From: an uncultured Pelagibacteraceae bacterium
Lineage (GTDB): Bacteria; Pseudomonadota; Alphaproteobacteria; Pelagibacterales; Pelagibacteraceae
DNA length: 64,000 nucleotides
Direction of reading: 5' to 3'
NCBI GenBank assembly: GCA_902554335.1
Contig: CACDOD010000003.1
Span: 1 to 64,000, forward strand
Below the pieces are notes generated by a model. The model was not told the origin of the DNA, searched no databases, and worked only from the letters and a program-made list of their open reading frames with translations. A program made the position numbers and the translations under genes. Shown piece by piece: positions 1 through 8,677 of the stretch. Numbering within the stretch: position 1 is the first letter of the stretch; the number at the start of each line of letters is the position of its first letter.

Positions 1-1059
1 ATTGGAAATAATGCCTCAAAAAAAGCAAGGCTTAGTCAAAAAAATTATATAAATAAAAATAAATTAATAAGTAATACTATTGAATCTGAAATTGAAAAGG
101 TAAAATCAGAATATTTTAAATCTTTAGAACCAATGGCTACCAGAAAATGTTCTGAGAAATTTCTGGAGATTATTTCAAAAGTACCAACTATAATTGGTGG
201 ATCTGCAGATCTTGCTGGATCAAATAATACAAAAACTAAAAATCACAAAATTATTAAGCCTGGAAATTTTTCAGGTAATTATATTCATTACGGAGTCAGA
301 GAACATGCAATGTGTGGAATTATGAATGGTTTAGCTTTGCACAGTAATATAATTCCTTATGGAGGGACTTTTTTAATTTTTAGTGATTATTGTAAACCCT
401 CTATAAGACTTGCAGCCATGATGAAACAAAGAGTGATATACGTATTCACACATGACTCTATTGGTCTTGGAGAAGATGGACCAACACATCAACCTATTGA
501 GCAATTAACTAGCTTAAGATCAATTCCAAATTTAAATGTATTTAGACCCTCTGATTTAATTGAAACATTTGAATGTTGGCAGCTAGCATTAGAAAAAAAA
601 GATAGCCCAAGTGTTATAGCATTAACAAGACAAAAAATTAATGCAGTGAGAAAAAAAGATAATTCTCAAAATCTTTCTGCAAAGGGTGCATATGAGATTT
701 TAAGAACTAATGAGCAAATAAAAGTTACTATTTTATCCACTGGCTCAGAAACAAGTTTGGCATGTGAAATTAGTCATAAATTGGCCACAGAAAATATTTA
801 TTCAAAAGTTATTTCCATGCCTTGTCAGGAACTATTTGATCAACAGAGCGAAAATTATCGTAAAAAAATATTAAATGAAACTGATCTAATTGTTTCAATT
901 GAGGCTTCAGAAACTAATTTTTGGAAAAAATATACCGGCCAAAAAGGATTAAATTTTGGGATAGATAGTTTTGGAAAAAGTGCACCATTTAAACAGATAT
1001 ATAATAATTTTGAATTGAATTCTGAGAGTATAACGAAAAAAATTAAACAAAAATTATGA
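1..1059 (+). CDS. tkt: Transketolase, C-terminal part (5' end outside window)
   Basis: Open frame enters from the window edge with no start, so only the C-terminal half or so is visible. Transketolase moves two-carbon ketol units between sugar phosphates in the non-oxidative pentose phosphate pathway, using thiamine diphosphate. The visible part has the pyrimidine-binding domain (GGSADLAGSN, then HYGVREHAMCGIMNGL with the catalytic Glu, then GEDGPTHQP) and the C-terminal domain. The first in-window ATG is at 133, but homologous sequence continues upstream of it in frame, so that is not the start. The stop overlaps the gap start by 4 bases (ATGA), indicating one operon with gap and pgk. Confidence 0.93.
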   Translation: MGNNASKKARLSQKNYINKNKLISNTIESEIEKVKSEYFKSLEPMATRKCSEKFLEIISKVPTIIGGSADLAGSNNTKTKNHKIIKPGNFSGNYIHYGVREHAMCGIMNGLALHSNIIPYGGTFLIFSDYCKPSIRLAAMMKQRVIYVFTHDSIGLGEDGPTHQPIEQLTSLRSIPNLNVFRPSDLIETFECWQLALEKKDSPSVIALTRQKINAVRKKDNSQNLSAKGAYEILRTNEQIKVTILSTGSETSLACEISHKLATENIYSKVISMPCQELFDQQSENYRKKILNETDLIVSIEASETNFWKKYTGQKGLNFGIDSFGKSAPFKQIYNNFELNSESITKKIKQKL

Positions 1060-2063
1060 AAATAAAAGTTGGAATTAATGGAATGGGAAGAATTGGAAGA
1101 ATGATTATTCGTTCAATAGTTGAAAACAATTATTCTAATTTTGAAATTAAACATATTAACAATAGAACTAATTCTGAGACATGTTCAAATCTTTTAAAAT
1201 ACGATTCAATACACGGAAAATTCGATGCAGAAATTAAATTTGATCAAAATAATTTAATTGTTAACAATAACAAAATTACCTTTAGTCAAGAAACAGATAT
1301 TAATAAAATTGACTGGAAAAAATTTAATGTTGATTATGTTTTTGAGTGCACAGGAAAATTCAACTCCAAAGATAAATTATTGCCACACATAAATAATGGT
1401 GCAAAAAAAGTTATAGTTTCAGCACCGTGTAAAGATGCTGATAAAACAATTGTATTTGGAGTTAATGAAAAAGAAATAAAAGTAGAAGACAAAATTATCT
1501 CCGCAGCATCTTGCACAACCAACTGTCTTGCTCCAGTTGCTTATATTCTTAATGAAAATTTTGAAATTGACAAAGGATTTATGACAACTATTCATGCATT
1601 TACTAGTGACCAAAGAATTTTGGATAATTCACATAAAGACCCAAGACGCTCAAGGTCAGCTAGTCAATCAATCATACCAACTTCTACTGGAGCTTCAAAA
1701 GCAATAGGTGAAATAATTCCCTCACTTAAAGGGAAAATAGAAGGAATTGCAATGAGAGTTCCAGTTCCAAATGTATCTTTGATTGAATTGGTATTCTGCT
1801 CAAATAAGGAAGTTAGTATTGAAGGTATCAATACAGCTTTTAAAAATTTTGTTAAGGATCAAAATAAAAAAATAATAGAAATAACTGATGAAAAACTTGT
1901 ATCAGTTGATTTTAATCACAACTCAGCGTCATCAATTATAGACGCTTCACTTACAAAAGTAGTTGGAAAAAATATGGGAAAAATTACTGCTTGGTATGAT
2001 AATGAGTGGGGATTTTCAAACAGAATGTGTGATATAGCAGAATATATTCATAAAAGTTCTTAA
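1056..2063 (+). CDS. gap: Glyceraldehyde-3-phosphate dehydrogenase, possibly NADP-using
   Basis: 335 aa, full family length. It interconverts glyceraldehyde-3-phosphate and 1,3-bisphosphoglycerate. The N-terminal Rossmann motif is GINGMGRIGR and the catalytic motif is SCTTNC with Cys153; the C-terminal AWYDNEWG is also present. At the position of the conserved Asp that selects NAD in glycolytic GAPDH (IND in E. coli GapA), this protein has Asn36 followed by Arg37 (HINNRT). From memory, Bacillus GapB, the NADP-dependent gluconeogenic type, also lacks this Asp. NADP use and a gluconeogenic role are therefore inferred, not shown. It overlaps tkt by 4 bases and shares one base with the pgk start. 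Confidence 0.94.
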   Translation: MKIKVGINGMGRIGRMIIRSIVENNYSNFEIKHINNRTNSETCSNLLKYDSIHGKFDAEIKFDQNNLIVNNNKITFSQETDINKIDWKKFNVDYVFECTGKFNSKDKLLPHINNGAKKVIVSAPCKDADKTIVFGVNEKEIKVEDKIISAASCTTNCLAPVAYILNENFEIDKGFMTTIHAFTSDQRILDNSHKDPRRSRSASQSIIPTSTGASKAIGEIIPSLKGKIEGIAMRVPVPNVSLIELVFCSNKEVSIEGINTAFKNFVKDQNKKIIEITDEKLVSVDFNHNSASSIIDASLTKVVGKNMGKITAWYDNEWGFSNRMCDIAEYIHKSS

Positions 2064-3139
2064 TGAAATATATAAGAGATAAAAAAGAACTTGATGGTAA
2101 AATTGTCATATTAAGACTTGATTTAAATGTACCTATTAAAAATGGTAAAATAGTTGATGAAACTAGAATAAATAAAATATTGCCAATTTTTAATCATTTG
2201 ATTGAAAGAAAATCAAAAATAATTGTTATTTCTCACATCGGTAGACCTAAGGGAAGGATACTTGAAAATCTATCATTAGAAATAATTTGTAAATGTTTAG
2301 AGACAAAACTACAAAAAAAAATTAAATTTATTAAAGAAAATATTTATGATTTAACTAAAATAAATTTATTTGAAAATTTTGTAGATCAAATTATATTTCT
2401 AGAAAATATAAGATTTTACAAAGAGGAAGAGGAAAATGATAATAATTTTGCGAAACAACTCGCAAGTCTTGGAGATTTATTTGTAAATGATGCATTTTCT
2501 TGCTCGCATAGAAATCATGCTTCAGTAAGTGAAATTGCAAAATTTATACCTTCATATGCTGGTTTACAGCTAGAAACAGAGATAAATGCCTTAAGAAAAG
2601 TTACTATAGAAATTAAAAAACCCGTAACTTGCATCATTGGTGGATCAAAAATATCAACTAAAATCCAAGTTATTAAGAATTTAATTCCTAAGTTCGATAA
2701 TTTTATAATTGTAGGTGGGATGGCTAACAATATTCTTAAATATAAAGGACATCCAATTGGAAAATCAATTCAAGAAAAAAATTGTGATAAAACAATAAGT
2801 GATATATTTAAACTTTCTAAAAATCACTCATGCTCTGTAATTTATCCAAATGATGTAGTTGTTGGCAAAACAATGGAAGATAATCCTAAAATTAAAGAGC
2901 TCCATGAGGTAAATAATGACGAAATAATATTAGATATTGGCCCTAAAACAATAGAGAGAATTTCTAATATTATAGAAACAAGTAAAACTATATTGTGGAA
3001 TGGACCAGCTGGCTATTTTGAAAATTCTAATTTTGCAAGAGGAAGTTTTGAAATAGGAAAAAAAATTGCTGAAAAAAATAAATTAAATGAAATTTTTTCA
3101 GTAGTTGGTGGTGGAGATACATGGAGAAATAACAAGTGA
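2063..3139 (+). CDS. pgk: Phosphoglycerate kinase, truncated at C-terminus
   Basis: 358 aa against the usual 390-400. PGK transfers phosphate between 1,3-bisphosphoglycerate and ADP. N-terminal substrate-binding motifs (RLDLNVP near 18-24, SHIGRPKG near 57-64, NDAFSCSHR) and the C-terminal-domain motif WNGPAGYFE are intact. The frame runs to the GGGDT loop (349-353) and then ends in an unrelated WRNNK tail. About 40 residues are missing, including the closing helices and GGGAxLE-type region that fold back on the N domain. The downstream DNA matches the tail of a YmdB-like gene in another frame. I read this as a deletion junction, biological or from assembly. Activity is doubtful. Confidence 0.85.
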   Translation: MKYIRDKKELDGKIVILRLDLNVPIKNGKIVDETRINKILPIFNHLIERKSKIIVISHIGRPKGRILENLSLEIICKCLETKLQKKIKFIKENIYDLTKINLFENFVDQIIFLENIRFYKEEEENDNNFAKQLASLGDLFVNDAFSCSHRNHASVSEIAKFIPSYAGLQLETEINALRKVTIEIKKPVTCIIGGSKISTKIQVIKNLIPKFDNFIIVGGMANNILKYKGHPIGKSIQEKNCDKTISDIFKLSKNHSCSVIYPNDVVVGKTMEDNPKIKELHEVNNDEIILDIGPKTIERISNIIETSKTILWNGPAGYFENSNFARGSFEIGKKIAEKNKLNEIFSVVGGGDTWRNNK

Positions 3140-3467
3140 GAAGATGGCTGTAGGAAATTTTTTAGATGGTAGAGCATCCTTAGTAGTTGGAACACACACC
3201 CATGTTCCAACTAATGATGCGAGAATATTACCAAATGGAACAGGTTATATTACAGACGCAGGTATGTGTGGAGATTATGATTCAGTTATTGGCATGGATA
3301 AAAATAATTCTATAAAAAGATTTTTAAAAGAAGAGTCAATTAAACATTTTCCTTCTAAAGGTGAAGCATCAATATCAGGAGTAATTGTCAATGTTAACAA
3401 AGAAACTGGTTTAGCAATAAAAATCCAAAGCTTTATATATGGAGGTGTATTAAATAATACATATTAA
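3105..3467 (+). pseudogene. Remnant of YmdB-family metallophosphoesterase (C-terminal third to half)
   Basis: The frame from about 3108 reads VEIHGEITSEKMAVGNFLDGR and GTHTHVPT, then ITDAGMCGDYDSVIG. These are the conserved C-terminal blocks of the YmdB/TIGR00282 phosphoesterase family, including the GTHTH metal-binding histidines. The family is normally about 260-270 aa; only about 120 remain, and the N-terminal metal ligands (Asp, Glu-Asn, Asn) are missing. No real start codon or ribosome site lies at its head; the nearest TTG/GTG codons fall inside the pgk coding end. It overlaps the pgk tail in a different frame. Best read as the 3' stump of a gene whose 5' part was lost in the same event that truncated pgk. 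Confidence 0.75.
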
Positions 3468-3471
3468 TTAA

Positions 3472-4197
3472 ATGGCAGGTCATTCACATTGGGCAGGTAT
3501 AAAACATAAGAAAGGGAAAGCAGATAAAATAAGATCAAAAATATTCTCAAAACTTTCAAGAGAAATTACTGTAGCTGCAAAATTAGGAGATAAAAACCCT
3601 GAGATGAATCCAAGGCTTAGATCAGCTATTCAATCTGCAAGGGCAGCAAACATGCCAAAAGATAATATTGACAGAGCCATAGACAAATCAGAGGTTGGCG
3701 ATCAATCAAATTTTGATGATATTAGATATGAGGGATTTGGTCCAAAAAATATCGCAGTAATTGTTGACACATTAACAGATAATAAAAATAGAACAGCATC
3801 ATCTATAAGAACATTATTTCAAAAAAATGGTGGAAATTTAGGAACTAAAGGATCTTCCTCACATAATTTCAAACAATCAGGTGTTATAAAAATAGATTAT
3901 AAAATTATCTCTGATGAAAAAATTTTGGATTTAGCGCTAAATGCAGGAGCAGACGACTGTATTTCTTATAATAACGATTTTCACGAAATCCGATGTGATA
4001 AGGAGGATGTTTATAAAGTTAAGAAAATATTGGAAAAAGATATACAATCGTTCATCTCAACTGGAATTGAATGGATACCTCTGATTTATATTGAAGTTGA
4101 TAGTAATGAAAAAGATGAAATTGTAAATTTTTTGGAAAATATTGAAGATGATGATGATGTTCAGAGCGTTTATAGCAATGTTAGATTTAAGGATTAA
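3472..4197 (+). CDS. yebC: YebC/TACO1-family translation or transcription factor
   Basis: 241 aa, normal length. It starts with the family signature MAGHSHWAGIKHKKGKAD and continues with the SKLSREI and RLRSAIQSARAANMPKDNI blocks. YebC-family proteins were long annotated as transcriptional regulators; members have also been linked to ribosome function on difficult sequences. It lies 4 bases after the ymdB stump, and its stop (TAA at 4195-4197) directly touches the ruvC ATG at 4198. yebC next to ruvC is a common bacterial arrangement. Confidence 0.93.
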   Translation: MAGHSHWAGIKHKKGKADKIRSKIFSKLSREITVAAKLGDKNPEMNPRLRSAIQSARAANMPKDNIDRAIDKSEVGDQSNFDDIRYEGFGPKNIAVIVDTLTDNKNRTASSIRTLFQKNGGNLGTKGSSSHNFKQSGVIKIDYKIISDEKILDLALNAGADDCISYNNDFHEIRCDKEDVYKVKKILEKDIQSFISTGIEWIPLIYIEVDSNEKDEIVNFLENIEDDDDVQSVYSNVRFKD

Positions 4198-4689
4198 ATG
4201 TACATAATCGGTATAGATCCTGGAATTTCTGGAGCAATTTGTTTTTTTGAGGATGGAAAAATTGTTGATGTAATTGAAATGCCCTCAATGGCTGAGGGAA
4301 AGAAAAATAAAAAACAAGTAAATGGAAATCAACTTTTTAATGAAATTAAATCACGATTAACAGAGGTGAGTCAAGATGAGGTATGTGTTGTTGTAGAACA
4401 TGTTACTGCAATGCCAGGCCAGGGTGTAACAAGTATGTTTAATTTTGGACAATCTTTTGGAGTAATTAAAGGAATTTGTTCAGCTATGCAGTTACCGATA
4501 CATTATGTCAGACCAACAAAGTGGAAAAAATATTTTAATTTGATTAATACATCTAAGGATGCAAGCAGATCAAGAGCAATCGAAATTTTTCCAAAAGTTT
4601 CAGATAAACTTAAAAGAAAAAAAGACTCAAATAAAGCTGATGCAATTTTAATAGCAAGCTATTATTATAATAGTAATAAAAGTAAATAA
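4198..4689 (+). CDS. ruvC: RuvC-like Holliday junction resolvase, atypical type
   Basis: 163 aa, RNase H-fold endonuclease that cuts four-way DNA junctions. The opening IIGIDPG carries Asp7; Glu67 lies in VVVEH; acidic residues Asp143 and Asp148 lie in KKDSNKADA, together forming a plausible metal-binding set. The central block EHVTAMPGQGVTSMFNFG and the following RPTKWKK resemble phage-type RuvC-like proteins more than the cellular form, which has EQVF and a long LGQARG block. Position after yebC is the normal ruvC site, but ruvA and ruvB, which usually follow, are absent here. It may be a replacement of the ancestral gene or the usual form in this lineage; I cannot decide without comparison. 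Confidence 0.8.
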   Translation: MYIIGIDPGISGAICFFEDGKIVDVIEMPSMAEGKKNKKQVNGNQLFNEIKSRLTEVSQDEVCVVVEHVTAMPGQGVTSMFNFGQSFGVIKGICSAMQLPIHYVRPTKWKKYFNLINTSKDASRSRAIEIFPKVSDKLKRKKDSNKADAILIASYYYNSNKSK

Positions 4690-4714
4690 ATAAGCTAATT
4701 TTGGAGACATATTC

Positions 4715-4759
4715 ATGACACATTTTAGTGTGAGAAGAGTCTCATGGAAGCAGATATAG
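4715..4759 (+). pseudogene. Possible stump of ybgC start (14 codons)
   Basis: A GGAG ribosome site at 4702-4705 sits 9 bases before an ATG at 4715 that opens a 14-codon frame beginning MTHFSVRRVS. The first seven residues resemble the start of Tol-Pal-associated acyl-CoA thioesterase YbgC (F-x-VR followed by VYYEDTD). ybgC normally lies directly before tolQ. After that the frame runs into the tolQ start and stops. The match is only a few residues long, so chance is quite possible. It could also be a short leader peptide coupled to tolQ, whose own ATG has no good ribosome site. Confidence 0.25.
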
Positions 4760-5418
4760 CAACACAAGCTGTAGGTTTAACCTCAAGCGCAGACTTTTCA
4801 ATTCTTAATTTATTCTTAAGAGCAGATATAGTAGTTAAATTAGTAATTATAATGCTTATAGCGGCCTCTATTTACTCTTGGGCTATTATATTTGAAAAAT
4901 TTAGAATGTTTAAAAAGATAAACCAATCAACTATTGAATTTGAAGAAAAATTTTGGAGATCTAAATCAGCTGAAACATTTTATAATAATTTACCATCAGA
5001 AATGGACGATCCAATGGGAATGGTATTTAAAGATTCAATGCAAACTGTTTTAAAGTCTAGATCTAAGTCAAATCTTAGTGATAGATTAACAAATATTATG
5101 TCAACAAACATTGAAAAACAAATGTCTGTAATAGAAAAAAACTTCACCTTTCTAGCAACTGTAGGTGCTACAGCACCATTCATCGGCTTATTTGGAACAG
5201 TCTGGGGAATCATGAACTCATTTCAATCAATTGCAATTTCAAGAAATACAAGTCTTGCAATTGTTGCTCCAGGTATAGCAGAAGCTCTATTTGCAACTGC
5301 ACTTGGTTTGCTAGCAGCTATTCCTGCAGTTGTTGCTTATAATAAATTTAACAGTGATGCTAGAAAATACTCAAACAAGCTAGAAGATTTTTCAAAACGT
5401 TTCTTAGCAATTATATAA
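4744..5418 (+). CDS. tolQ: TolQ, inner-membrane proton channel subunit
   Basis: 224 aa. TolQ with TolR uses the proton motive force to energise TolA, which keeps the outer membrane attached during division. Three membrane segments are visible at about 28-50, 135-160 and 178-203. The last two hold the ExbB/TolQ signature (ATAPFIGLFGTVWGIM and GIAEALFATALGLLAAIPAVV). The start is placed at 4744 because MEADIATQAVGL aligns with typical TolQ N-termini. Followed one base later by tolR. Confidence 0.94.
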   Translation: MEADIATQAVGLTSSADFSILNLFLRADIVVKLVIIMLIAASIYSWAIIFEKFRMFKKINQSTIEFEEKFWRSKSAETFYNNLPSEMDDPMGMVFKDSMQTVLKSRSKSNLSDRLTNIMSTNIEKQMSVIEKNFTFLATVGATAPFIGLFGTVWGIMNSFQSIAISRNTSLAIVAPGIAEALFATALGLLAAIPAVVAYNKFNSDARKYSNKLEDFSKRFLAII

Positions 5419-5419
5419 T

Positions 5420-5836
5420 ATGGCATTTAAACTTGGTCGATCATATAAAGAACCTATGAGCGATATCAATGTTACTCCCTTTGTAGATGTGATGTTGGTT
5501 CTTTTAATAATATTCATGGTTACTGCACCCCTTTTAACAGTGGGAGTTCAAGTAGATCTTCCAGAAACTTCGGCTGATTCACTGCCAGAAGAACAAGAAC
5601 CATTAACATTAACAATAAATTCTAAAGGTGAAATTTTTATTCAAGAGGCAAAAGTTGAATTTGATAGTCTTACCGCTAAAATTTTAGCAGTGTCTAAAAA
5701 TAGAACTGATACAAGAATTTATGTTAGAGGCGATAAGGCAATCAATTATGGAAGAGTACTTGAAATAATGGGGATGTTGTCTGGATCTGGATTTACTAAA
5801 GTTGCACTGATTTCAGAGCCATATAAAGAGAGGTAG
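5420..5836 (+). CDS. tolR: TolR, inner-membrane Tol energising subunit
   Basis: 138 aa with a single membrane segment near 17-40 (DINVTPFVDVMLVLLIIFMV). Asp23 in that helix matches the proton-conducting Asp23 of E. coli TolR. The rest is a periplasmic ExbD/TolR domain. It couples with TolQ to drive TolA. It lies one base after tolQ and 4 bases before the tolA-like gene, so co-translation is likely. Confidence 0.94.
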   Translation: MAFKLGRSYKEPMSDINVTPFVDVMLVLLIIFMVTAPLLTVGVQVDLPETSADSLPEEQEPLTLTINSKGEIFIQEAKVEFDSLTAKILAVSKNRTDTRIYVRGDKAINYGRVLEIMGMLSGSGFTKVALISEPYKER

Positions 5837-5840
5837 TCAA

Positions 5841-6650
5841 GTGCCTCAAAATTTATTATTATCATTTGTATTTCATGTTTCATTAATTGTCATAGCAGTT
5901 GTTAGTTTTCCTTTTATTGCAAAAAAACCAATTGATATTCCGCCTTTAGTATCTGTTGAACTAATTCAAATAACAGATCAAACAAATATCCCATTTGCAC
6001 CTAAAGCTGAAAAAATTATTGAAAAAGTTAAAAAAGAGAAGGAAAAACTAGTTTCTGAACAAGCTCCACCCAAAAAGGTACTTAAGGAGAAACCTGATGT
6101 AATACCTTTACCAGATCAAGATATTGAAAAGATCAAAAAAATAGAAAAAGAAAAGCAAAATCCAAAAATTGAAGACAATAAAGCAAAACAAGTGTCTGAA
6201 TTTGAAAAAAAAGAATTGTTTGACCCAAATAATATTGCAGCATTAATTGATAAATCCAAAGAAAATTTTGCAGAAACAAATCTCAAAAATGACGAAATTA
6301 CTCAGTCTGAGGATGAATCAATGAAATTATCAGGTCTAACTTTAAATGAAGAAGACGCTTTAAAAGCACAAATTTTTGGTTGCTGGAGCATACCTTTAGG
6401 TTTACCTTACAATGAAAATTTATTAGTTAGAATAAAATTAAAACTAAAACCCGATGGTACAGTGATTAAATCTGAGATATTAGACCACGCTAGAATGAAC
6501 AAACCTGGTCAAGGATTCTATAAGGTATTAGCTGAGAGTGCATTAAGGGCTATACAACTTTGTCAACCTTTAAGAGTTCCTACAACTGGTTATGAAAAAT
6601 GGAAAGATATGCAATTAAATTTTGATGCAAGAGAAATGTTAGAGGGTTAA
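5841..6650 (+). CDS. tolA: TolA-like periplasm-spanning protein
   Basis: 269 aa from a GTG start at 5841. An N-terminal membrane anchor (about 5-25) is followed by a Lys/Glu/Pro-rich extended stretch (about 45-155) that would span the periplasm, and by a C-terminal globular domain (about 170-265) with the KLKPDG..., [14 protein letters not shown] pattern of TolA domain III. TolA links the TolQR motor to TolB and Pal. Sequence outside the C-terminal domain is low complexity, so the call leans on position between tolR and tolB. Its stop overlaps the tolB ATG by one base. Confidence 0.88.
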   Translation: MPQNLLLSFVFHVSLIVIAVVSFPFIAKKPIDIPPLVSVELIQITDQTNIPFAPKAEKIIEKVKKEKEKLVSEQAPPKKVLKEKPDVIPLPDQDIEKIKKIEKEKQNPKIEDNKAKQVSEFEKKELFDPNNIAALIDKSKENFAETNLKNDEITQSEDESMKLSGLTLNEEDALKAQIFGCWSIPLGLPYNENLLVRIKLKLKPDGTVIKSEILDHARMNKPGQGFYKVLAESALRAIQLCQPLRVPTTGYEKWKDMQLNFDAREMLEG

Positions 6651-7996
6651 TGAAAAAAATTAAATTTTTATTTTTATTAATTACTTTAATAATTCCATAT
6701 AAAGCGATTGCATTAATAGAAGTAGATATAACCAGAGGAAATTTAAACCCACTACCGATAGCAGTTTCAGCTCTATATACAGATAAAGACACAAACGATG
6801 CTTTAAAAAAAGAAATAAAAATAGACTTAGTTGGTGAAGAAATTTCTAAAGTAATAGAAAATAATCTTAAAGCAACTGGATTATTCAATCCCCTGGAAAA
6901 AAAAGCATTCCTTCAAAAACCAGATGTTGCTCATTTAAAACCAAGATTTGAAGATTGGTCATTAATAAAAGCACAAGCACTAATAACTGGCAAGGTAGAG
7001 TTTAAAGACGATAAAGTTAGAGTAGAGTTTAGATTATGGGATGTTTTGGCAGCGAGAGAAATGTTGGCCTTAGCCTTTACTACTTCTCCAAACAATTGGA
7101 GAAGAATTGGGCATATTATTTCTGACAAAATTTATGAAAGATTAACAGGTGAGAAAGGGTATTTTGATACCAGAATAATTTATGTTTCTGAGGAAGGACC
7201 AAAAACTAAAAGGGTAAAAAAACTTGCTATCATGGATCAAGATGGTTTCAATACAAAATATTTAACATTAGGAAATGAATTAGTATTGACACCTAGATTT
7301 AACCCCACAAATCAAATGGTGACTTATCTTTCTTATTTTAGAAACCTTCCAAGAGTTTACTTGCTAGATATTGAAACTGGAATTCAAGAAGTAGTAGGAG
7401 ATTTTCCAGGTATGACTTTTGCTCCAAGATTTTCACCTGATGGTAAGAAAATTATTATGAGTTTTGCTAAAGATGGGAATTCAGATATTTATACAATGAA
7501 TTTAGAAAATAGAATTGTAGAAAGAATTACAAATCACCCTTCAATTGATACTTCGCCCTCTTATTCTCCAGATGGTAAATTTATAACATTTAATTCTGAT
7601 AGAAGTGGCTACCAACAAATTTATGTAATGAAAAGTGATGGTTCAAGCGTTAAAAGAATTTCATTTGGAAATGGTTTATATGGAACACCAGTGTGGTCTC
7701 CACGTGGTGACTTAATTGCATTTACTAAACTTCATAAAGGTAAATTTTATATAGGGGTAATGAGAACAGATGGAACAGGAGAGAGATTATTAACGGAAAA
7801 CTATTATCAAGAAGCACCCTCATGGTCACCTAACGGCAGAGTATTGATCTTTTATAGAGAGACAAAATCAAATAGTGATGGTGAAGGTTTTTCGGCAAAG
7901 CTGTGGTCAATTGATTTAACAGGATATAATGAAAGATTGGTAATTACTGAAACAGACGCTTCTGACCCATCTTGGTCCTCATTGTTGTCCAATTAG
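6650..7996 (+). CDS. tolB: TolB periplasmic beta-propeller protein
   Basis: 448 aa, usual length. A signal peptide occupies about residues 1-21 (hydrophobic core then AIA). The N-terminal TolB domain follows, then from about residue 190 a series of propeller blades with the repeating [22 protein letters not shown] motif. TolB shuttles between TolA and the Pal lipoprotein in the Tol-Pal system for outer membrane constriction. Starts on the last base of the tolA stop. Confidence 0.95.
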   Translation: MKKIKFLFLLITLIIPYKAIALIEVDITRGNLNPLPIAVSALYTDKDTNDALKKEIKIDLVGEEISKVIENNLKATGLFNPLEKKAFLQKPDVAHLKPRFEDWSLIKAQALITGKVEFKDDKVRVEFRLWDVLAAREMLALAFTTSPNNWRRIGHIISDKIYERLTGEKGYFDTRIIYVSEEGPKTKRVKKLAIMDQDGFNTKYLTLGNELVLTPRFNPTNQMVTYLSYFRNLPRVYLLDIETGIQEVVGDFPGMTFAPRFSPDGKKIIMSFAKDGNSDIYTMNLENRIVERITNHPSIDTSPSYSPDGKFITFNSDRSGYQQIYVMKSDGSSVKRISFGNGLYGTPVWSPRGDLIAFTKLHKGKFYIGVMRTDGTGERLLTENYYQEAPSWSPNGRVLIFYRETKSNSDGEGFSAKLWSIDLTGYNERLVITETDASDPSWSSLLSN

Positions 7997-8093
7997 CAGA
8001 TAAATTAAAAAAAACTTAATATTTTCAGTTGATTTCTTACCTTGAAAGATTTAATTAGTTGTGAAACTAATAGGTTTATAAAAGAATTTAAGG

Positions 8094-8099
8094 AGCAGT
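8094..8099 (+). promoter_or_regulatory. Ribosome binding site of pal
   Basis: The sequence AAGGAGCAGT directly before the pal ATG contains a full AGGAG. That is uncommon in this window, where most genes show weak or no Shine-Dalgarno, and fits the high expected level of Pal. The 103-base gap after tolB also holds a short hairpin (ATTAGTT/AACTAAT) near 8054-8071, so pal may have its own promoter. I could not fix a convincing one. Confidence 0.5.
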
Positions 8100-8585
8100 A
8101 TGATATTTATAAAGTCAACTTACAATCTAATTTTAGTATCAATATTTGCGCTGTTGTTATCTGCTTGTGCAACACAAAAAGCTGCAAAAATTGACTCACA
8201 AATACAAGGTGACGTATACACAGGTACGGACACTGTTGAATATTTAGCAGACGGTGTGCCAGACAGAGTATTCTTTGCAACGAATGAATCAGTTTTAACT
8301 ACTGCTTCAAGAGAAACTTTGAGAAAACAAGCGGCTTGGTTAAGAAAAAATTCTGATATCAATGTTGTTTTAGAAGGGCATGCAGACGAAAGAGGTACTA
8401 GAGAGTATAACTTAGCATTAGGTGAGAGAAGAGCTAACGCTGCAAAAGACTATCTAATGACCTATGGAATTTCAGAAAATAGAATATCTGTAATTAGCTA
8501 CGGTAAAGAAAGACCAGTTGACTCTGGCTCAAACCCTTTATCATGGTCAAAAAATAGAAGATCTGTAACTGTTAAAGCTAATTAA
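8100..8585 (+). CDS. pal: Pal, peptidoglycan-associated lipoprotein
   Basis: 161 aa. A lipoprotein signal ends in LLSAC, with lipidation expected at Cys23. The C-terminal OmpA-like domain carries NINVVLEGHADERGT-type and LGERRANAAKDYL motifs that bind peptidoglycan diaminopimelate. Pal anchors the outer membrane to the wall and is the target of TolB. Last base is followed 18 bases later by a strong terminator, closing the tol-pal transcription unit. Confidence 0.95.
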   Translation: MIFIKSTYNLILVSIFALLLSACATQKAAKIDSQIQGDVYTGTDTVEYLADGVPDRVFFATNESVLTTASRETLRKQAAWLRKNSDINVVLEGHADERGTREYNLALGERRANAAKDYLMTYGISENRISVISYGKERPVDSGSNPLSWSKNRRSVTVKAN

Positions 8586-8603
8586 ATAAAATAATTAAAT
8601 ATT

Positions 8604-8646
8604 AAGACCCATTACTTTAAATTAAAAAGTAATGGGTCTTTTTTTT
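8604..8646 (+). terminator. Rho-independent terminator after pal
   Basis: A perfect 15-bp stem (8604-8618 with 8626-8640; AAGACCCATTACTTT and its complement) encloses a 7-base AT loop and runs straight into eight T (8639-8646). It is the clearest intrinsic terminator in the window. It separates pal from cpoB, which starts 32 bases after the T run. Confidence 0.93.
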
Positions 8647-8677
8647 GCCATCATTGTATCTAAAAACTAATATCTAC

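Noticed and set aside
3105-3467. ymdB stump as a functional short phosphoesterase
   Set aside because: N-terminal metal ligands are missing and there is no proper start or ribosome site.
4744-5836. ExbB-ExbD rather than TolQ-TolR
   Set aside because: Followed by tolA-, tolB-, pal- and cpoB-like genes, so the Tol system assignment is secure.
8645-8677. TTG start for cpoB giving 11 extra residues
   Set aside because: It begins within the terminator T run and puts a polar stretch before the signal peptide; ATG 8678 gives a normal signal.
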